From: Metapseudomonas boanensis | GTDB lineage: Bacteria; Pseudomonadota; Gammaproteobacteria; Pseudomonadales; Pseudomonadaceae | Assembly: GCF_018704125.1 (NCBI RefSeq) | Contig: NZ_JAGTIS010000002.1 | Span: forward strand, 698,457 to 762,456 | DNA: 64,000 nt | Direction: 5' to 3' | Part shown: piece after piece, positions 45,933 through 54,858 of the stretch | Position numbering within the stretch: the stretch's first letter is position 1 | How the letters are laid out: each line of letters opens with the position of its first letter | Position numbers and translations under genes: made by a program | Notes under the pieces: generated by a model | Databases searched by the model: none | Told to the model about the DNA's origin: nothing | What the model saw: the letters and a program-made list of their open reading frames with translations, nothing else

Positions 45933-48218
45933 TCATAGAGACGCGTACTTCTTGCGCAGCCGCTGGCGGATCAGCTCGGCCAGGGTGTTCATCACGAAGG
46001 TGAAGGTCAGCAGCACCAGCGAGGCGAGGAACAGCACGCGGTAGTGAGTGCCGCCCACTTCGGACTCGGGCATTTCCACGGCCACGTTGGCGGCCAGGGT
46101 GCGCATGCCTTCGAAGATGTTCACTTCCATCACCGGGGTGTTGCCGGTGGCCATCAGCACGATCATGGTCTCGCCCACGGCACGGCCGAGGCCGATCATC
46201 AGCGCCGAGAAAATGCCCGGGCTGGCAGTGAGCAGGACCACGCGGGTCATGGTCTGCCACGGCGTGGCGCCCAGTGCGAGGGAACCGTAGGTGAGGCTCC
46301 GCGGCACGCTGAAAACGGCGTCTTCGGCGATGGAGAAGATGTTCGGGATCACCGCGAACCCCATGGCCAGGCCGACGATCAGGGCGTTGCGCTGGTCGTA
46401 GGTGATGCCCAGGTCATTGCTGATCCACATGCGCATGTCACCACCGAAGAACCAGTTCTCCAGCAACGGGCTCATGCCCAGGGCGAACCAGGCGGTGAAG
46501 CCAACGACAGGAATCAGGATCGCCGCTTCCCAGCCATCCGGCACACGCAGGCGGATCGACTCCGGCAGGCGGCTCCAAATAAAGCCAGCCAGCAGGATGC
46601 CGATCGGCGTCAGCAGCAGCAGGCTGAAGATGCCTGGCAGATGGCCTTCCACATAAGGTGCCAGGAACAGGCCGGCGAAGAAGCCGAGGATCACGGTCGG
46701 CAAGGCTTCCATCAGCTCAATGACCGGCTTGACCTTGCGGCGCATGGCCGGAGCCATGAAATAGGCGGTATAGATCGCCGCGGCAATGGCCAGCGGCGCG
46801 GCCAGCAGCATGGCGTAGAAGGCCGCCTTGAGGGTGCCGAAGGTCAGCGGAGCCAGGCTCAGCTTAGGCTCGAAATCAGTGTTGGCCGCAGTGGACTGCC
46901 AGACATGCTTGGGCTCGTCATAGCTCTCGTACCACACCTTGCCCCACAGTGCGCTCCAGGATACTTCCGGGTGCGGGTTGTGCAGGCGGAACGGCAGCAG
47001 CTGGTTGCCCTCCTCCACCACCACGCGGTTTGCGCGCGGCGACAGGGCCATCAGACCGGCGCCATCGGTGACCTGCTCAGTCAGTAGGGTCCGGCCGGCG
47101 GTGCTGTGGAAAACCCCCAGCTTGCCGCTGGCATCCAGAGCGATGAAGCCTTTGCGACGCTCTTCGGGGCTGATCTGCACGATGGCCGCATCGCCCAGCT
47201 GGAAGTCGCGGATGCGCTTCAGGCGCGGCTCGCCATCCGGATCGCGGGCCATGAACCACTGGGCGATTCCGCCCTTGGAGTCACCGACCATCAGGGAGAT
47301 ACCGCCCAGCAGCAGACCGCTGGCTGTGACGTCGCTATCGCCATCCTCGAGCAGTTTGTAGCGGCCGTTCAAGGATTTGCCGGTGAGGCTGAACACGTCC
47401 ACCTGGGAGCGGCCGTTCAGGACATAAAGCCATTGCTGGCGTGGGTCGGCGAAGATCGCCTTGATCGGCTCGACCATCTGCGGCAACTGGATGCTGTTCT
47501 GCTCCAGGGTGGTTTCCCCGGTCAGCATGTTTTCCACGCTGGCCAGCTCCTGGACGTGCAGCTCGTTGCCGCTGGAGCCAGCCAGCAGCAAGGTGTCGTC
47601 ATTCACGCTGACCGCTACGTGTTCCAGTGCGTGCCCGTTCGCATTCAGGGCAACCGGGGCCTCGCCGTAGGGGAAGCTCACCTGCGGGGTGATCACACGC
47701 TGGTTGTCGGGGTAGGTGACCTTGTAACTGTGCTTGAACAGCAGCACCTGGCCATTGGACAGGCCCAGAGCCACCAGCGGGCTGCCGGGCTGGTCCTGGC
47801 CGATCGAGGAAACGACGACGCCGGCCGGCAGGGGTAGCTTGACCCGATTCAGTTCAGCCCCGTCCTTGACGGCGAAGAACAGCGCCTCGCCCTTGTCGGA
47901 TACGCGCACGCCGACCTGGTTCTGCTCTTCCACCGCCAGCAGCAGCGGCTTGCCGGCGTCCTGCTGCAGCCAGGCCGGGCTCTGGGCCTTCTTTGCGGTC
48001 AGCTCGGCGCCCTGGAAGAGCGGCAGCACCACATAGGCCAGGTAGAAGAAGATCAGGGTGATGGCCCCGAGAACGGCAAGGCCACCAACCAGCACATACC
48101 AGCGGGTCAGGCGGTCCTTCAACGCACGGATACGACGCTTGCGCTGCAGGGCAGGCGTATTGAAGTCGATCCGGGCGGGGTTCTTCGGGGTCGTGATGGA
48201 GTTGGCCAGGTCAGTCAT
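45933..48218 (-). CDS. pstC: Phosphate ABC transporter permease PstC (long form)
   Basis: About 761 aa from the ATG at 48218 (a GTG at 48239 is possible). Residues ~40-65 form TM1 (YVLVGGLAVLGAITLIFFYLAYVVLPLF). A very large periplasmic region (about 70-440) has repeated short beta motifs ending in NGRSQVDVF, ASGKLGVF and similar, reminiscent of beta-propeller blades. The permease core follows, with VYFMAPAMRRKVKPVIELMEALPTVILGFFAGLFLAPYV and EAA motif SLTYGSLALGATPWQTMTRVVLLTASPG. E. coli PstC is about 319 aa. The extra domain probably faces PstS. A separate Pho box lies upstream. Confidence 0.93.
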   Translation of the reverse strand: MTDLANSITTPKNPARIDFNTPALQRKRRIRALKDRLTRWYVLVGGLAVLGAITLIFFYLAYVVLPLFQGAELTAKKAQSPAWLQQDAGKPLLLAVEEQNQVGVRVSDKGEALFFAVKDGAELNRVKLPLPAGVVVSSIGQDQPGSPLVALGLSNGQVLLFKHSYKVTYPDNQRVITPQVSFPYGEAPVALNANGHALEHVAVSVNDDTLLLAGSSGNELHVQELASVENMLTGETTLEQNSIQLPQMVEPIKAIFADPRQQWLYVLNGRSQVDVFSLTGKSLNGRYKLLEDGDSDVTASGLLLGGISLMVGDSKGGIAQWFMARDPDGEPRLKRIRDFQLGDAAIVQISPEERRKGFIALDASGKLGVFHSTAGRTLLTEQVTDGAGLMALSPRANRVVVEEGNQLLPFRLHNPHPEVSWSALWGKVWYESYDEPKHVWQSTAANTDFEPKLSLAPLTFGTLKAAFYAMLLAAPLAIAAAIYTAYFMAPAMRRKVKPVIELMEALPTVILGFFAGLFLAPYVEGHLPGIFSLLLLTPIGILLAGFIWSRLPESIRLRVPDGWEAAILIPVVGFTAWFALGMSPLLENWFFGGDMRMWISNDLGITYDQRNALIVGLAMGFAVIPNIFSIAEDAVFSVPRSLTYGSLALGATPWQTMTRVVLLTASPGIFSALMIGLGRAVGETMIVLMATGNTPVMEVNIFEGMRTLAANVAVEMPESEVGGTHYRVLFLASLVLLTFTFVMNTLAELIRQRLRKKYASL

Positions 48219-48253
48219 GGATTCGGGCTCTGTTGCCACAGGCTGCTCGTGGG

Positions 48254-48276
48254 GGCTCTTGGATTCGCGAAGAGCC
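48254..48276 (-). promoter_or_regulatory. Leader hairpin between Pho box and pstC start
   Basis: Perfect 7-bp arms GGCTCTT (48254-48260) and AAGAGCC (48270-48276) around GGATTCGCG lie in the predicted pstC 5' leader. This is a possible RNA stability or translation-control element. Confidence 0.45.
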
Positions 48277-48288
48277 TACGACCAACAT

Positions 48289-48306
48289 GTGACAGAAAAA
48301 TTACAG
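48289..48306 (-). promoter_or_regulatory. Pho box upstream of pstC
   Basis: On the minus strand CTGTAAT, TTTT, CTGTCAC: two 7-mers, each matching 6 of 7 positions of CTGTCAT, with the correct 4-bp spacer. It lies 71-88 bp before the pstC start, which suggests pstCAB-phoU has its own PhoB promoter besides that of pstS. Confidence 0.75.
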
Positions 48307-48391
48307 CGAGTTGACGTGGCGAAGCCCACCCTGAGCGACATGCCGGGCGGGCCTCTGCGTCGGGGGTCTCCCGCCGCCTTTGCGTCCTTGC

Positions 48392-48415
48392 GGAGCGGCA
48401 CATGTGGGCCGCTCC
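48392..48415 (-). terminator. Hairpin downstream of pstS
   Basis: Arms GGAGCGGC / GCCGCTCC around an 8-nt loop, 16 bp after the pstS stop. It is likely a 3' stabilising or attenuating structure that lets pstS mRNA exceed that of the permease genes. Confidence 0.6.
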
Positions 48416-48430
48416 CCTATCCGGGCTGGA

Positions 48431-49402
48431 TTACAGGCCCAGATCCTTCAGCGTCTTCTCGGCCACCTTGGCCGGAACCGGGATGTAGCCGTCCTTGACG
48501 ACAACTTCCTGGCCTTGCTTGGACAGCACCAGCTTGACGAACTCAGCCTCCAGCGGGGCCAGCGGCTTGTTCGGCGCCTTGTTCACGTACACGTAGAGGA
48601 AACGGGACAGCGGGTAGCTGCCGTTCAGCGCGTTCTGCTCGTTATCCTCGACGAACGGACCACCTTCCTTCTTGGCCAGGGCAACAGTCTTCACGCTGGA
48701 AGTCTTGTAGCCAATGCCGGAATAGCCAATGCCGTTCAGCGACTGACTGATGGACTGCACCACGGAAGCGGAGCCCGGTTGTTCGTTCACGTTAGCCTTG
48801 AAGTCGCCTTTGCACAGGGCTTCTTCCTTGAAGTAACCGTAGGTGCCGGACACCGAGTTACGGCCGAACAGCTGGATCGGCTTGGAGGCCAGATCGCCTG
48901 TCACACCGATATCGCCCCAGGTCTTGGCGTCGCTCTTGCCACCGCACAGACGGTTGGCGGAGAAGATCGCATCAACCTGCTGCATGGTCAGGCCTTTGAT
49001 GGGGTTGTCCTTGTGCACGAAGATCGCCAGGGCGTCCACGGCCACCGGGATGGCGGTCGGCTTGTAGCCATATTTCTCTTCGAACGCCTGCAGCTCGACG
49101 TCCTTCATCTTGCGGCTCATCGGGCCCAGGTTGGCGGTACCTTCGGTCAGAGCCGGCGGCGCGGTGGAAGAACCGGCGGCCTGGATCTGAATGTTCACGT
49201 TCGGGTACTCGCGCTTATAAGCCTCGGCCCACAGGGTCATCAGGTTGGCCAGGGTATCGGAGCCAACGCTGGAGAGGTTGCCGGAGACGCCAGTGGTTTT
49301 CTGGTAGGCCGGAATGGCCGGGTCGACAGCAGCGACCGCGCTGGCGGTAGCAACGCCGGCGGCGACGAAGGTCAGGGCCGCCATCAAACGCTTCAGTTTC
49401 AT
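48431..49402 (-). CDS. pstS: Phosphate-binding periplasmic protein PstS
   Basis: 323 aa with signal peptide [22 protein letters not shown]. The phosphate-binding loops are [11 protein letters not shown] and [25 protein letters not shown] (Ser/Thr/Arg ligands) and [16 protein letters not shown]. The protein begins [22 protein letters not shown], the P. aeruginosa PstS type. It captures phosphate in the periplasm and delivers it to PstCAB. It is preceded by an extended Pho-box array at 49461-49500 and is normally the most highly expressed gene of the locus. Confidence 0.96.
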   Translation of the reverse strand: MKLKRLMAALTFVAAGVATASAVAAVDPAIPAYQKTTGVSGNLSSVGSDTLANLMTLWAEAYKREYPNVNIQIQAAGSSTAPPALTEGTANLGPMSRKMKDVELQAFEEKYGYKPTAIPVAVDALAIFVHKDNPIKGLTMQQVDAIFSANRLCGGKSDAKTWGDIGVTGDLASKPIQLFGRNSVSGTYGYFKEEALCKGDFKANVNEQPGSASVVQSISQSLNGIGYSGIGYKTSSVKTVALAKKEGGPFVEDNEQNALNGSYPLSRFLYVYVNKAPNKPLAPLEAEFVKLVLSKQGQEVVVKDGYIPVPAKVAEKTLKDLGL

Positions 49403-49460
49403 GCCTTGCTCCTAAGCAGGACGGAGTTGAATGGAACGGGGGCCAGTATCGGCAGGCCGC

Positions 49461-49500
49461 ATGAACACTCTATGAATGGATTGTGACAATTGGATGAAAG
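49461..49500 (-). promoter_or_regulatory. Extended Pho-box array upstream of pstS
   Basis: On the minus strand four 7-mers repeat every 11 bp: CTTTCAT (6/7), TTGTCAC (5/7), CATTCAT (5/7) and TGTTCAT (4/7 to CTGTCAT), separated by CCAA, AATC and AGAG. They lie 59-98 bp before the pstS start. The 11-bp period fits tandem PhoB dimers on one DNA face. Confidence 0.8.
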
Positions 49501-49550
49501 GCCATCACTCCGATGTCAGCAACTAGGCAGAGGGATGCAAAGGCAGGCCG

Positions 49551-49593
49551 GCTCCCCTCTACCACTTGCGGGAGAGGGGGCGGGGGAGAGGGG
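49551..49593. repeat. CCTCTACC-type hairpin repeat upstream of pstS
   Basis: CTCCCCTCT and AGAGGGG flank CCACTTGCGGG, with the extra GCGGGGGAGAGGGG repeat of the 3' half. It lies between the Pho-box array and the MFS gene stop. Confidence 0.65.
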
Positions 49594-49662
49594 CTAGTGT
49601 CGGAGCGGCATAAAGGCAGAAAGCGCCGCGGGCAACCTGGCGTTGTCTGCGACGCAGGACGA

Positions 49663-50952
49663 TCAGCGTCCTTTCTTCAGCAGGTACAGGCCGATCAACA
49701 TGGCCACGCCGCACAGGGTGGCCACGTAGTAAGCCGGGCCCAGGCTGTCCCACTTCATCAGCAGGGATACCACCATCGGCGTCAAGCCACCGAAGATGGC
49801 GTAGGCCAGGTTGTAGGAAAACGACAGCCCGGAGAAACGCACGACCGGCGGGAACGCCTTGACCATAACGTACGGCACGGCGCCGATGGTGCCGACAAAC
49901 AGGCCGGTCAGCGCATAGAGCGGGAACAGCCAGTCCGGATGCGCCTTCAGGCTGGTGTAGAAGGTCCAGGAGCTGATGGCCAGCAGCAAGCCGCCGACCA
50001 GGAAAGTACGCCCGGCACCGACGCGGTCAGCCAGCGCACCGGAGGCCACGCAGCCAATCGATAAGAGCACGATGGCCAGGCTGTTGGCCTTGAGTGCCGT
50101 GGCGGCATCGAAGCCATAAACGGTCTGCAGCAGGGTCGGGGTCATCAGGATCACGACGACGATGCCGGCCGACAGCACCCAGGTCAGCAGCATGGACAGC
50201 GCAATCGCGCCACGATGCTCGCGCAGCACTGTCTTCAGCGGAACCTCATCGGCCAGCGCCTTGCGCTGCTGCATTTCGGCGAATACGGGTGTCTCATGCA
50301 GCCAGCGGCGCAGGTACACGGAGAACAGGCCGAACACGCCACCAACCAGGAACGGCAGGCGCCAGGCCCACTCCTGCACCTCGGCCGGGGTGTAGAGCGT
50401 GTTGATCAGGGTCGCCATCAGCGAGCCCAGCAAGATCCCGGCAGTCAGGCCCGAAGTCAGGGTGCCGCAGGCATAGCCGGTATACCGTGCCGGTACGTGC
50501 TCAGCCACGAAAACCCAGGCACCTGGCACCTCACCGCCAATCGCCGCGCCCTGCACCACGCGCATCGCCAACAGCGCCAGCGGGGCCCAGATGCCGATCT
50601 GATCAAAGGTTGGCAACAGGCCCATCACCAGGGTCGGCACCGCCATGAGGAAGATGCTCAGGGTGAACATGCGCTTGCGCCCCAGCAGGTCGCCGAAGTG
50701 TGCCATGACGATGCCGCCCAGCGGACGCGCCAGGTAGCCTGCGGCGAAGATCCCGAAGGTCTGCAGCTGGCGCAGCCATTCCGGCATTTCCGCGGGGAAG
50801 AACAGCTTGCCGACCACCGCCGCGAAGAACACGAAAATGATGAAGTCGTAGAATTCCAGGGCACCGCCCAGTGCGGACAGCGACAGGGTTTTGTAATCGC
50901 TACGGGTCAGAGGGCGCGAAGCGGGCGCCTCGGAGGCAAGCACGGAAGACAT
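49663..50952 (-). CDS. MFS transporter, metabolite:H+ symporter (MHS) type
   Basis: A 429-aa protein with about 12 TM helices. Signature loops are RPLGGIVMAHFGDLLGRKRMF between TM2 and TM3 and GGEVPGAWVFVAEHVP after TM4, the pattern of MHS-family symporters (ProP, KgtP, CitA relatives). It should take up a carboxylate or zwitterionic solute with protons. Its conserved place between pstS and a thioesterase gene in P. aeruginosa carries no known link to phosphate. The substrate is not deducible from the sequence. Confidence 0.88.
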   Translation of the reverse strand: MSSVLASEAPASRPLTRSDYKTLSLSALGGALEFYDFIIFVFFAAVVGKLFFPAEMPEWLRQLQTFGIFAAGYLARPLGGIVMAHFGDLLGRKRMFTLSIFLMAVPTLVMGLLPTFDQIGIWAPLALLAMRVVQGAAIGGEVPGAWVFVAEHVPARYTGYACGTLTSGLTAGILLGSLMATLINTLYTPAEVQEWAWRLPFLVGGVFGLFSVYLRRWLHETPVFAEMQQRKALADEVPLKTVLREHRGAIALSMLLTWVLSAGIVVVILMTPTLLQTVYGFDAATALKANSLAIVLLSIGCVASGALADRVGAGRTFLVGGLLLAISSWTFYTSLKAHPDWLFPLYALTGLFVGTIGAVPYVMVKAFPPVVRFSGLSFSYNLAYAIFGGLTPMVVSLLMKWDSLGPAYYVATLCGVAMLIGLYLLKKGR

Positions 50953-51227
50953 GTTGGAATTCTCGAGGTAAGGCAGGGGCCGTGTATCCGCTGCATGGGC
51001 GGAAAATCGCTTCGCAACATATCAAAAAGCGCCAGATGTACACAGTCTTCGCCACAAATGCCTCCACGGCGCGACCCAGCGGTCGTCTCGCGCCGCCCCG
51101 ACCTATATACTGCGCAGAGTTCAGCGCGGGTCGACGTGCAGTGGGTCGGCTGGCGCACCGGGTAGCTGGGGCAACACGCCCCCGCTCCATGCATTGGCGC
51201 CACAACCTTTATTCAGGCAATCCCCGC

Positions 51228-51635
51228 ATGATCGACATCGAAGAAGAAGAAAACCTTACTCCCCAGGGCGACCTGGCCCTGCAGATCACCGCGCTGCCGC
51301 GCGAAACCAACGGTTTCGGCGACATCTATGGCGGCTGGCTGGTTTCCCAGATGGACCTGGCCGGCACCGCCATGGCCAGCAAGGTGGCCGCCGGCCGCGT
51401 GGCCACGGTGGCCATCGACCGCATGGCCTTCCTTGTACCAGTGGCAGTCGGTGCCCAGCTCTCCTTTTATACGCAAGCCCTGGAAATCGGTCGCAGCTCG
51501 ATCCAGATGCTGGTCGAGGTGTGGAGCGACGACCCTCTCTCCAGCGAATGGCGCAAGGTCACCGAGGCGGTCTTCGTGTTCGTCGCCATCGACGGCAGCG
51601 GCCGCACCCGCCCGGTCCCGCCGCGCCGGGGCTGA
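51228..51635 (+). CDS. Acyl-CoA thioesterase, YciA-type hot-dog protein
   Basis: 135 aa from the ATG at 51228. The family motif NGFGDIYGGWLVSQMDLAGTAMASKVA contains the catalytic Asp of YciA-type enzymes. The strand VATVAIDRMAFLVPVAVGAQL matches the second half. It hydrolyses acyl-CoA esters as a hexamer in the cytosol (family knowledge). It is divergent from the MFS gene over 275 bp that hold both promoters. A longer in-frame start at 50871 is inside the MFS gene and is rejected. Confidence 0.87.
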   Translation: MIDIEEEENLTPQGDLALQITALPRETNGFGDIYGGWLVSQMDLAGTAMASKVAAGRVATVAIDRMAFLVPVAVGAQLSFYTQALEIGRSSIQMLVEVWSDDPLSSEWRKVTEAVFVFVAIDGSGRTRPVPPRRG

Positions 51636-51663
51636 TACCTCCACAAGAATCCGCCCCAACGCC

Positions 51664-51716
51664 GCCCCTCTCCCTCCGGGGGCGGGGCAGGGGCGGGCCA
51701 CCTTCGGGTGAGGGAA
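51664..51716. repeat. CCTCTCCC-type repeat between convergent genes
   Basis: CCCCTCTCCCTCCGGGGGCGGGGCAGGGG is followed by CACCTTCGGGTGAGGG. Two consecutive hairpins sit between the thioesterase and permease stops. It belongs to the same family as the six others. Confidence 0.6.
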
Positions 51717-51767
51717 TTCGTGTTCGGCACCGTTACGATCACTAGCACCTGCCCTTCCCTTACACCA

Positions 51768-52964
51768 CTATTCAAACCTCAGCGCCAGCACCGGATGCAG
51801 CCGTGCAGCCCGCCGTGCCGGAGCCAGGCCGGCCGCCATGCCTACCAACGCCGACAGCAACAACGCCAGCAGCACCAGCGGTGGACTGAGACTGAGCGGC
51901 AGCCCCGGCACCAGCCAATGCAGCAGCACCAGCAGGCCCCCGGCAAGCAATACGCCCAGCACCCCGCCCAGTAGCGACAGCAGCGTCGCCTCTGCCAGGA
52001 ACAGCCCCAGCACCTGCCGTGGCGCAGCACCCAAGGCTCGCAACAGGCCAATCTCGGCGGTCCGCTCGCCCACAGTGGTGGTCATGATAGTGAGGATGCC
52101 CACCGCCCCCACCAGCAGCGAAATACCACCCAGGGCGGAGATGCCCAGGCTAAGCGTGGCGAGGATTCGGTTCAGGCTGCCCAGCAGGTCGCTTTGCGAG
52201 GTCAGCCGGAAATCTTCGCGACCGTGGCGGGCAATCAACAGCTGACGCACCTGCTCGCTGAAACGCTCTGCCTGGATACCGCTATCGAACAACACATGGG
52301 CCTTGACCAAGCCATTGCGATTGAACAGGCGCTCCGCCCGGTCGACCGGAATATAGGCAATGTCATCGAGGTCGAAGCCGAGCAGGTTGCCCTTCTGTTC
52401 GATCACCCCGATCACCCGAAAACGCATACCGCCGACACGCACTCGCTGCCCCACCGGATTACGCGAACCAAACAGCTCCTGGCTCAAGCGATGGCCCAGG
52501 ACCACATAAGGCGGCGTGCTACCGGATTGTGACTGGGGCAGAAACTGCCCCAGCGCCACCCGCGCCCTCCAGGCCTGCGCCAATTGGTGGCCGGTGCCCA
52601 GAATGTCGACCCGGCGCTTGCGCTGCCCGGCCTGGATATCGCCGTTGCCCTGGATGATGGGCACCACCGCTTCCACATGGGGCAAACGCCGCAGGGCCTC
52701 GGCGTCGGCCAGGGTCAGCGGCCGGGCGCTAGCCAGCAGGCCACCGATGCCGCCGGTCTGCACGGCACCCGGACGCACCGTCACCACTCGCGTGCCGAAC
52801 TGGGCGAAACTGTCCAGCACGCGACCGCGCAGCCCTTCGCCCATGGCGGTGAGCAGAGTGACGGCGGCGATGCCGATGGCGACCCCGAGCAGGGTCAACA
52901 GGCTGCGCAGCGGCTGACTGGTCAACGAGGAGCCGCACAGTCCCAGCCCATCACGCCAGCGCAT
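51768..52964 (-). CDS. MacB-like ABC transporter permease (second)
   Basis: 398 aa. One N-terminal TM helix (PLRSLLTLLGVAIGIAAVTLLTAMGEGLR) is followed by a large MacB-PCD periplasmic domain (about 45-255). Three C-terminal TM helices form the FtsX domain (ISLLVGAVGILTIMTTTVGERTAEIGLLRALGA is the conserved TM2 coupling region). Its start overlaps the stop of the first permease by one base (TGATG). It probably pairs with the adjacent permease as a heterodimeric mechanotransmission exporter using the upstream ATPase. Confidence 0.85.
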   Translation of the reverse strand: MRWRDGLGLCGSSLTSQPLRSLLTLLGVAIGIAAVTLLTAMGEGLRGRVLDSFAQFGTRVVTVRPGAVQTGGIGGLLASARPLTLADAEALRRLPHVEAVVPIIQGNGDIQAGQRKRRVDILGTGHQLAQAWRARVALGQFLPQSQSGSTPPYVVLGHRLSQELFGSRNPVGQRVRVGGMRFRVIGVIEQKGNLLGFDLDDIAYIPVDRAERLFNRNGLVKAHVLFDSGIQAERFSEQVRQLLIARHGREDFRLTSQSDLLGSLNRILATLSLGISALGGISLLVGAVGILTIMTTTVGERTAEIGLLRALGAAPRQVLGLFLAEATLLSLLGGVLGVLLAGGLLVLLHWLVPGLPLSLSPPLVLLALLLSALVGMAAGLAPARRAARLHPVLALRFE

Positions 52965-54175
52965 CAACGACTGCCTTGCGGCCGCAAGGCGCGCACTGGC
53001 GCCTGCGCCGCCGCGTGGCTGGCCGGCAACCAGGCGAACAACACTGCCACAGTGACCGCCAATGCTGGAGCGCCGAGCCGCGCCCACCATGGCGAGATCA
53101 ACGGCAGGTCGCTGGTCAGCCGCCCGATCCACAGCAGGCCTTCACCCAGCAGCAGACCCAGGCCGGAACCGAGCAAGGCCAGCAGCACAGCCTCACCCAG
53201 AAACAACAGACGCACCTGCCCGGCGCGCGCTCCGATGGCCTTGAGCAGGCCGATCTCGGCCGTGCGCTGCAACACGGCAATCCAGGTGACATTCATGATC
53301 AGGATGCCGGCGACCAGCAGACTCACCGCCGCCACCCCGGCCAGGGCCAGGGTCACGGCGCCGAGAATGCCGTCGAAGGCCGCCAGCATGGAGTCCTGGC
53401 TGATCACGGTGACGTCCTCCTCGCCCTGGTGACGGTCCGTAAGGGTCGCCAGGATCTGCCGGCGGGCGCTCTCCTGATAGCTGGGGCCGCGCGTTTCGAC
53501 GAAGACCCGGAACAACCCTTCGCGGTCGAACAGCGATTCGGCACTGGCCACCGGGATGATCAAGGCTTCGGCGAAGTCCATGCCAAGGGACTCGCCACGG
53601 TCGTCGAGGATGCCCACCACGCGGAAGCGTCGGTCACCCGCGCGCAGCCACTGGCCCAACGCTGGAGATTTGCCGAAGAGTTCAGTACGCAGGCGACTGC
53701 CAATTACACAGACATTCTCTTCCCGGTTGGCTCTGCGCTCCGGCAACGGCTGGCCCTGGGCCAGTTGCAGTTGGCGGATGGCGAAGAAGTCGCGAGTCGT
53801 GCCGAGGGTCAGGGCCTCGCGGTTGCGGTTGTTGCGGCTGATTTCCAGCAACCCGGCGTGCAACGGCGCCACCCGGCGCACCGCCGGGAGCCGGCCGAGG
53901 GCGGCAGCATCGGCGCGGGTCAGCTCGCGCGGTGCCATGCCGGTGATCGGCGGCACGCCGCCGGTGGTTTCATTGCGACCGGGCAGGACGATCAGGATGT
54001 CCCGGCCCAGCAGGGAGAACTCTCCGAGGATATAGGTCCTGGCACCCTCCCCCAGCCCCCCGAGCAGCGTGACCGCAAAGACGCCGATGGCGACCGCCAG
54101 CAGAAGCATGGCGCTGCGCCGGGCATGGCCACGCAAGGCTCCCAGCCACAGGTGCCAGGTATCGCCAGCGCCCAT
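52964..54175 (-). CDS. MacB-like ABC transporter permease (first)
   Basis: 403 aa from the ATG at 54175. It has the same architecture as the following gene: N-terminal TM helix (SAMLLLAVAIGVFAVTLLGGLGEGA), periplasmic MacB-PCD region (about 40-265), then FtsX-type TM helices with ILIMNVTWIAVLQRTAEIGLLKAIGARAGQV. One-base TGATG overlaps with both the ATPase upstream and the second permease downstream indicate translational coupling. Two distinct permeases per operon suggest an asymmetric transporter core. Confidence 0.85.
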   Translation of the reverse strand: MGAGDTWHLWLGALRGHARRSAMLLLAVAIGVFAVTLLGGLGEGARTYILGEFSLLGRDILIVLPGRNETTGGVPPITGMAPRELTRADAAALGRLPAVRRVAPLHAGLLEISRNNRNREALTLGTTRDFFAIRQLQLAQGQPLPERRANREENVCVIGSRLRTELFGKSPALGQWLRAGDRRFRVVGILDDRGESLGMDFAEALIIPVASAESLFDREGLFRVFVETRGPSYQESARRQILATLTDRHQGEEDVTVISQDSMLAAFDGILGAVTLALAGVAAVSLLVAGILIMNVTWIAVLQRTAEIGLLKAIGARAGQVRLLFLGEAVLLALLGSGLGLLLGEGLLWIGRLTSDLPLISPWWARLGAPALAVTVAVLFAWLPASHAAAQAPVRALRPQGSR

Positions 54176-54858
54176 CAAGCCGCGCCCGGCCGACTGTCGC
54201 TGAGGATGCGTCCGTCACGCATCTGCACCTGCCGCATGGCGCGCTCAGCGTAGTGGCTGTCGTGAGTCACCAGGATCAGCGTCAGGCCATCTCGGTTCAG
54301 CTCCTCCAGCAGCGCCACCACTTCGGCGCCAGACTGGCTATCGAGGTTGCCGGTCGGCTCGTCGGCCAGCAGCAAGCGAGGGTGCATCACCATCGCCCTG
54401 GCGATGGCCACCCGCTGACGCTGGCCACCGGAAAGCTCGGCCGGATGGTGATTCAGGCGATCACTCAGCCCCAGGCGCTCTGCCAGGTCTCGGCTGCGCT
54501 TGTGCCGCTCGACCAGCGGTACGTTGGCCAGCAGCATGGGCAGTTCGATATTCTCCAGCGCCGTCAGCCGCGGAATCAGGTGGAAGGATTGGAACACGAA
54601 GCCGATTTCGCGCCCGCGCAAGGCCGCCCGGTGCGCTTCGTCGAGGGTCGCCGTGGGGGCCTCGTCGAACCAGAACTCGCCGCTGTCCGGGGCATCCAGC
54701 AAGCCAAGGATATTCAGCAGCGTCGACTTGCCCGAGCCGGATGCGCCGGTCACCGCCACGTATTCGCCATCCACCACGTCCAGGTCGAGGGCATCGAGCC
54801 CCAGGACCCGTTGATCGCCCAGCTGGAAGCAGCGACTGACCTGATGCAGGCGGATCAC
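54175..54858 (-). CDS. ABC transporter ATPase (LolD/MacB type)
   Basis: 227 aa. Walker A is GASGSGKST, the Q-loop is VFQSFHLIPRLTALEN, the signature is LSGGQRQRVAIARA, Walker B is LLLADEPTGNLDS, and the H-loop is THD. NLDS after Walker B is characteristic of LolD/MacB-type systems. It drives the two permeases that follow. It overlaps the periplasmic adaptor gene by 4 bp (ATGA). No outer-membrane TolC gene is in the window. Confidence 0.92.
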   Translation of the reverse strand: MIRLHQVSRCFQLGDQRVLGLDALDLDVVDGEYVAVTGASGSGKSTLLNILGLLDAPDSGEFWFDEAPTATLDEAHRAALRGREIGFVFQSFHLIPRLTALENIELPMLLANVPLVERHKRSRDLAERLGLSDRLNHHPAELSGGQRQRVAIARAMVMHPRLLLADEPTGNLDSQSGAEVVALLEELNRDGLTLILVTHDSHYAERAMRQVQMRDGRILSDSRPGAA

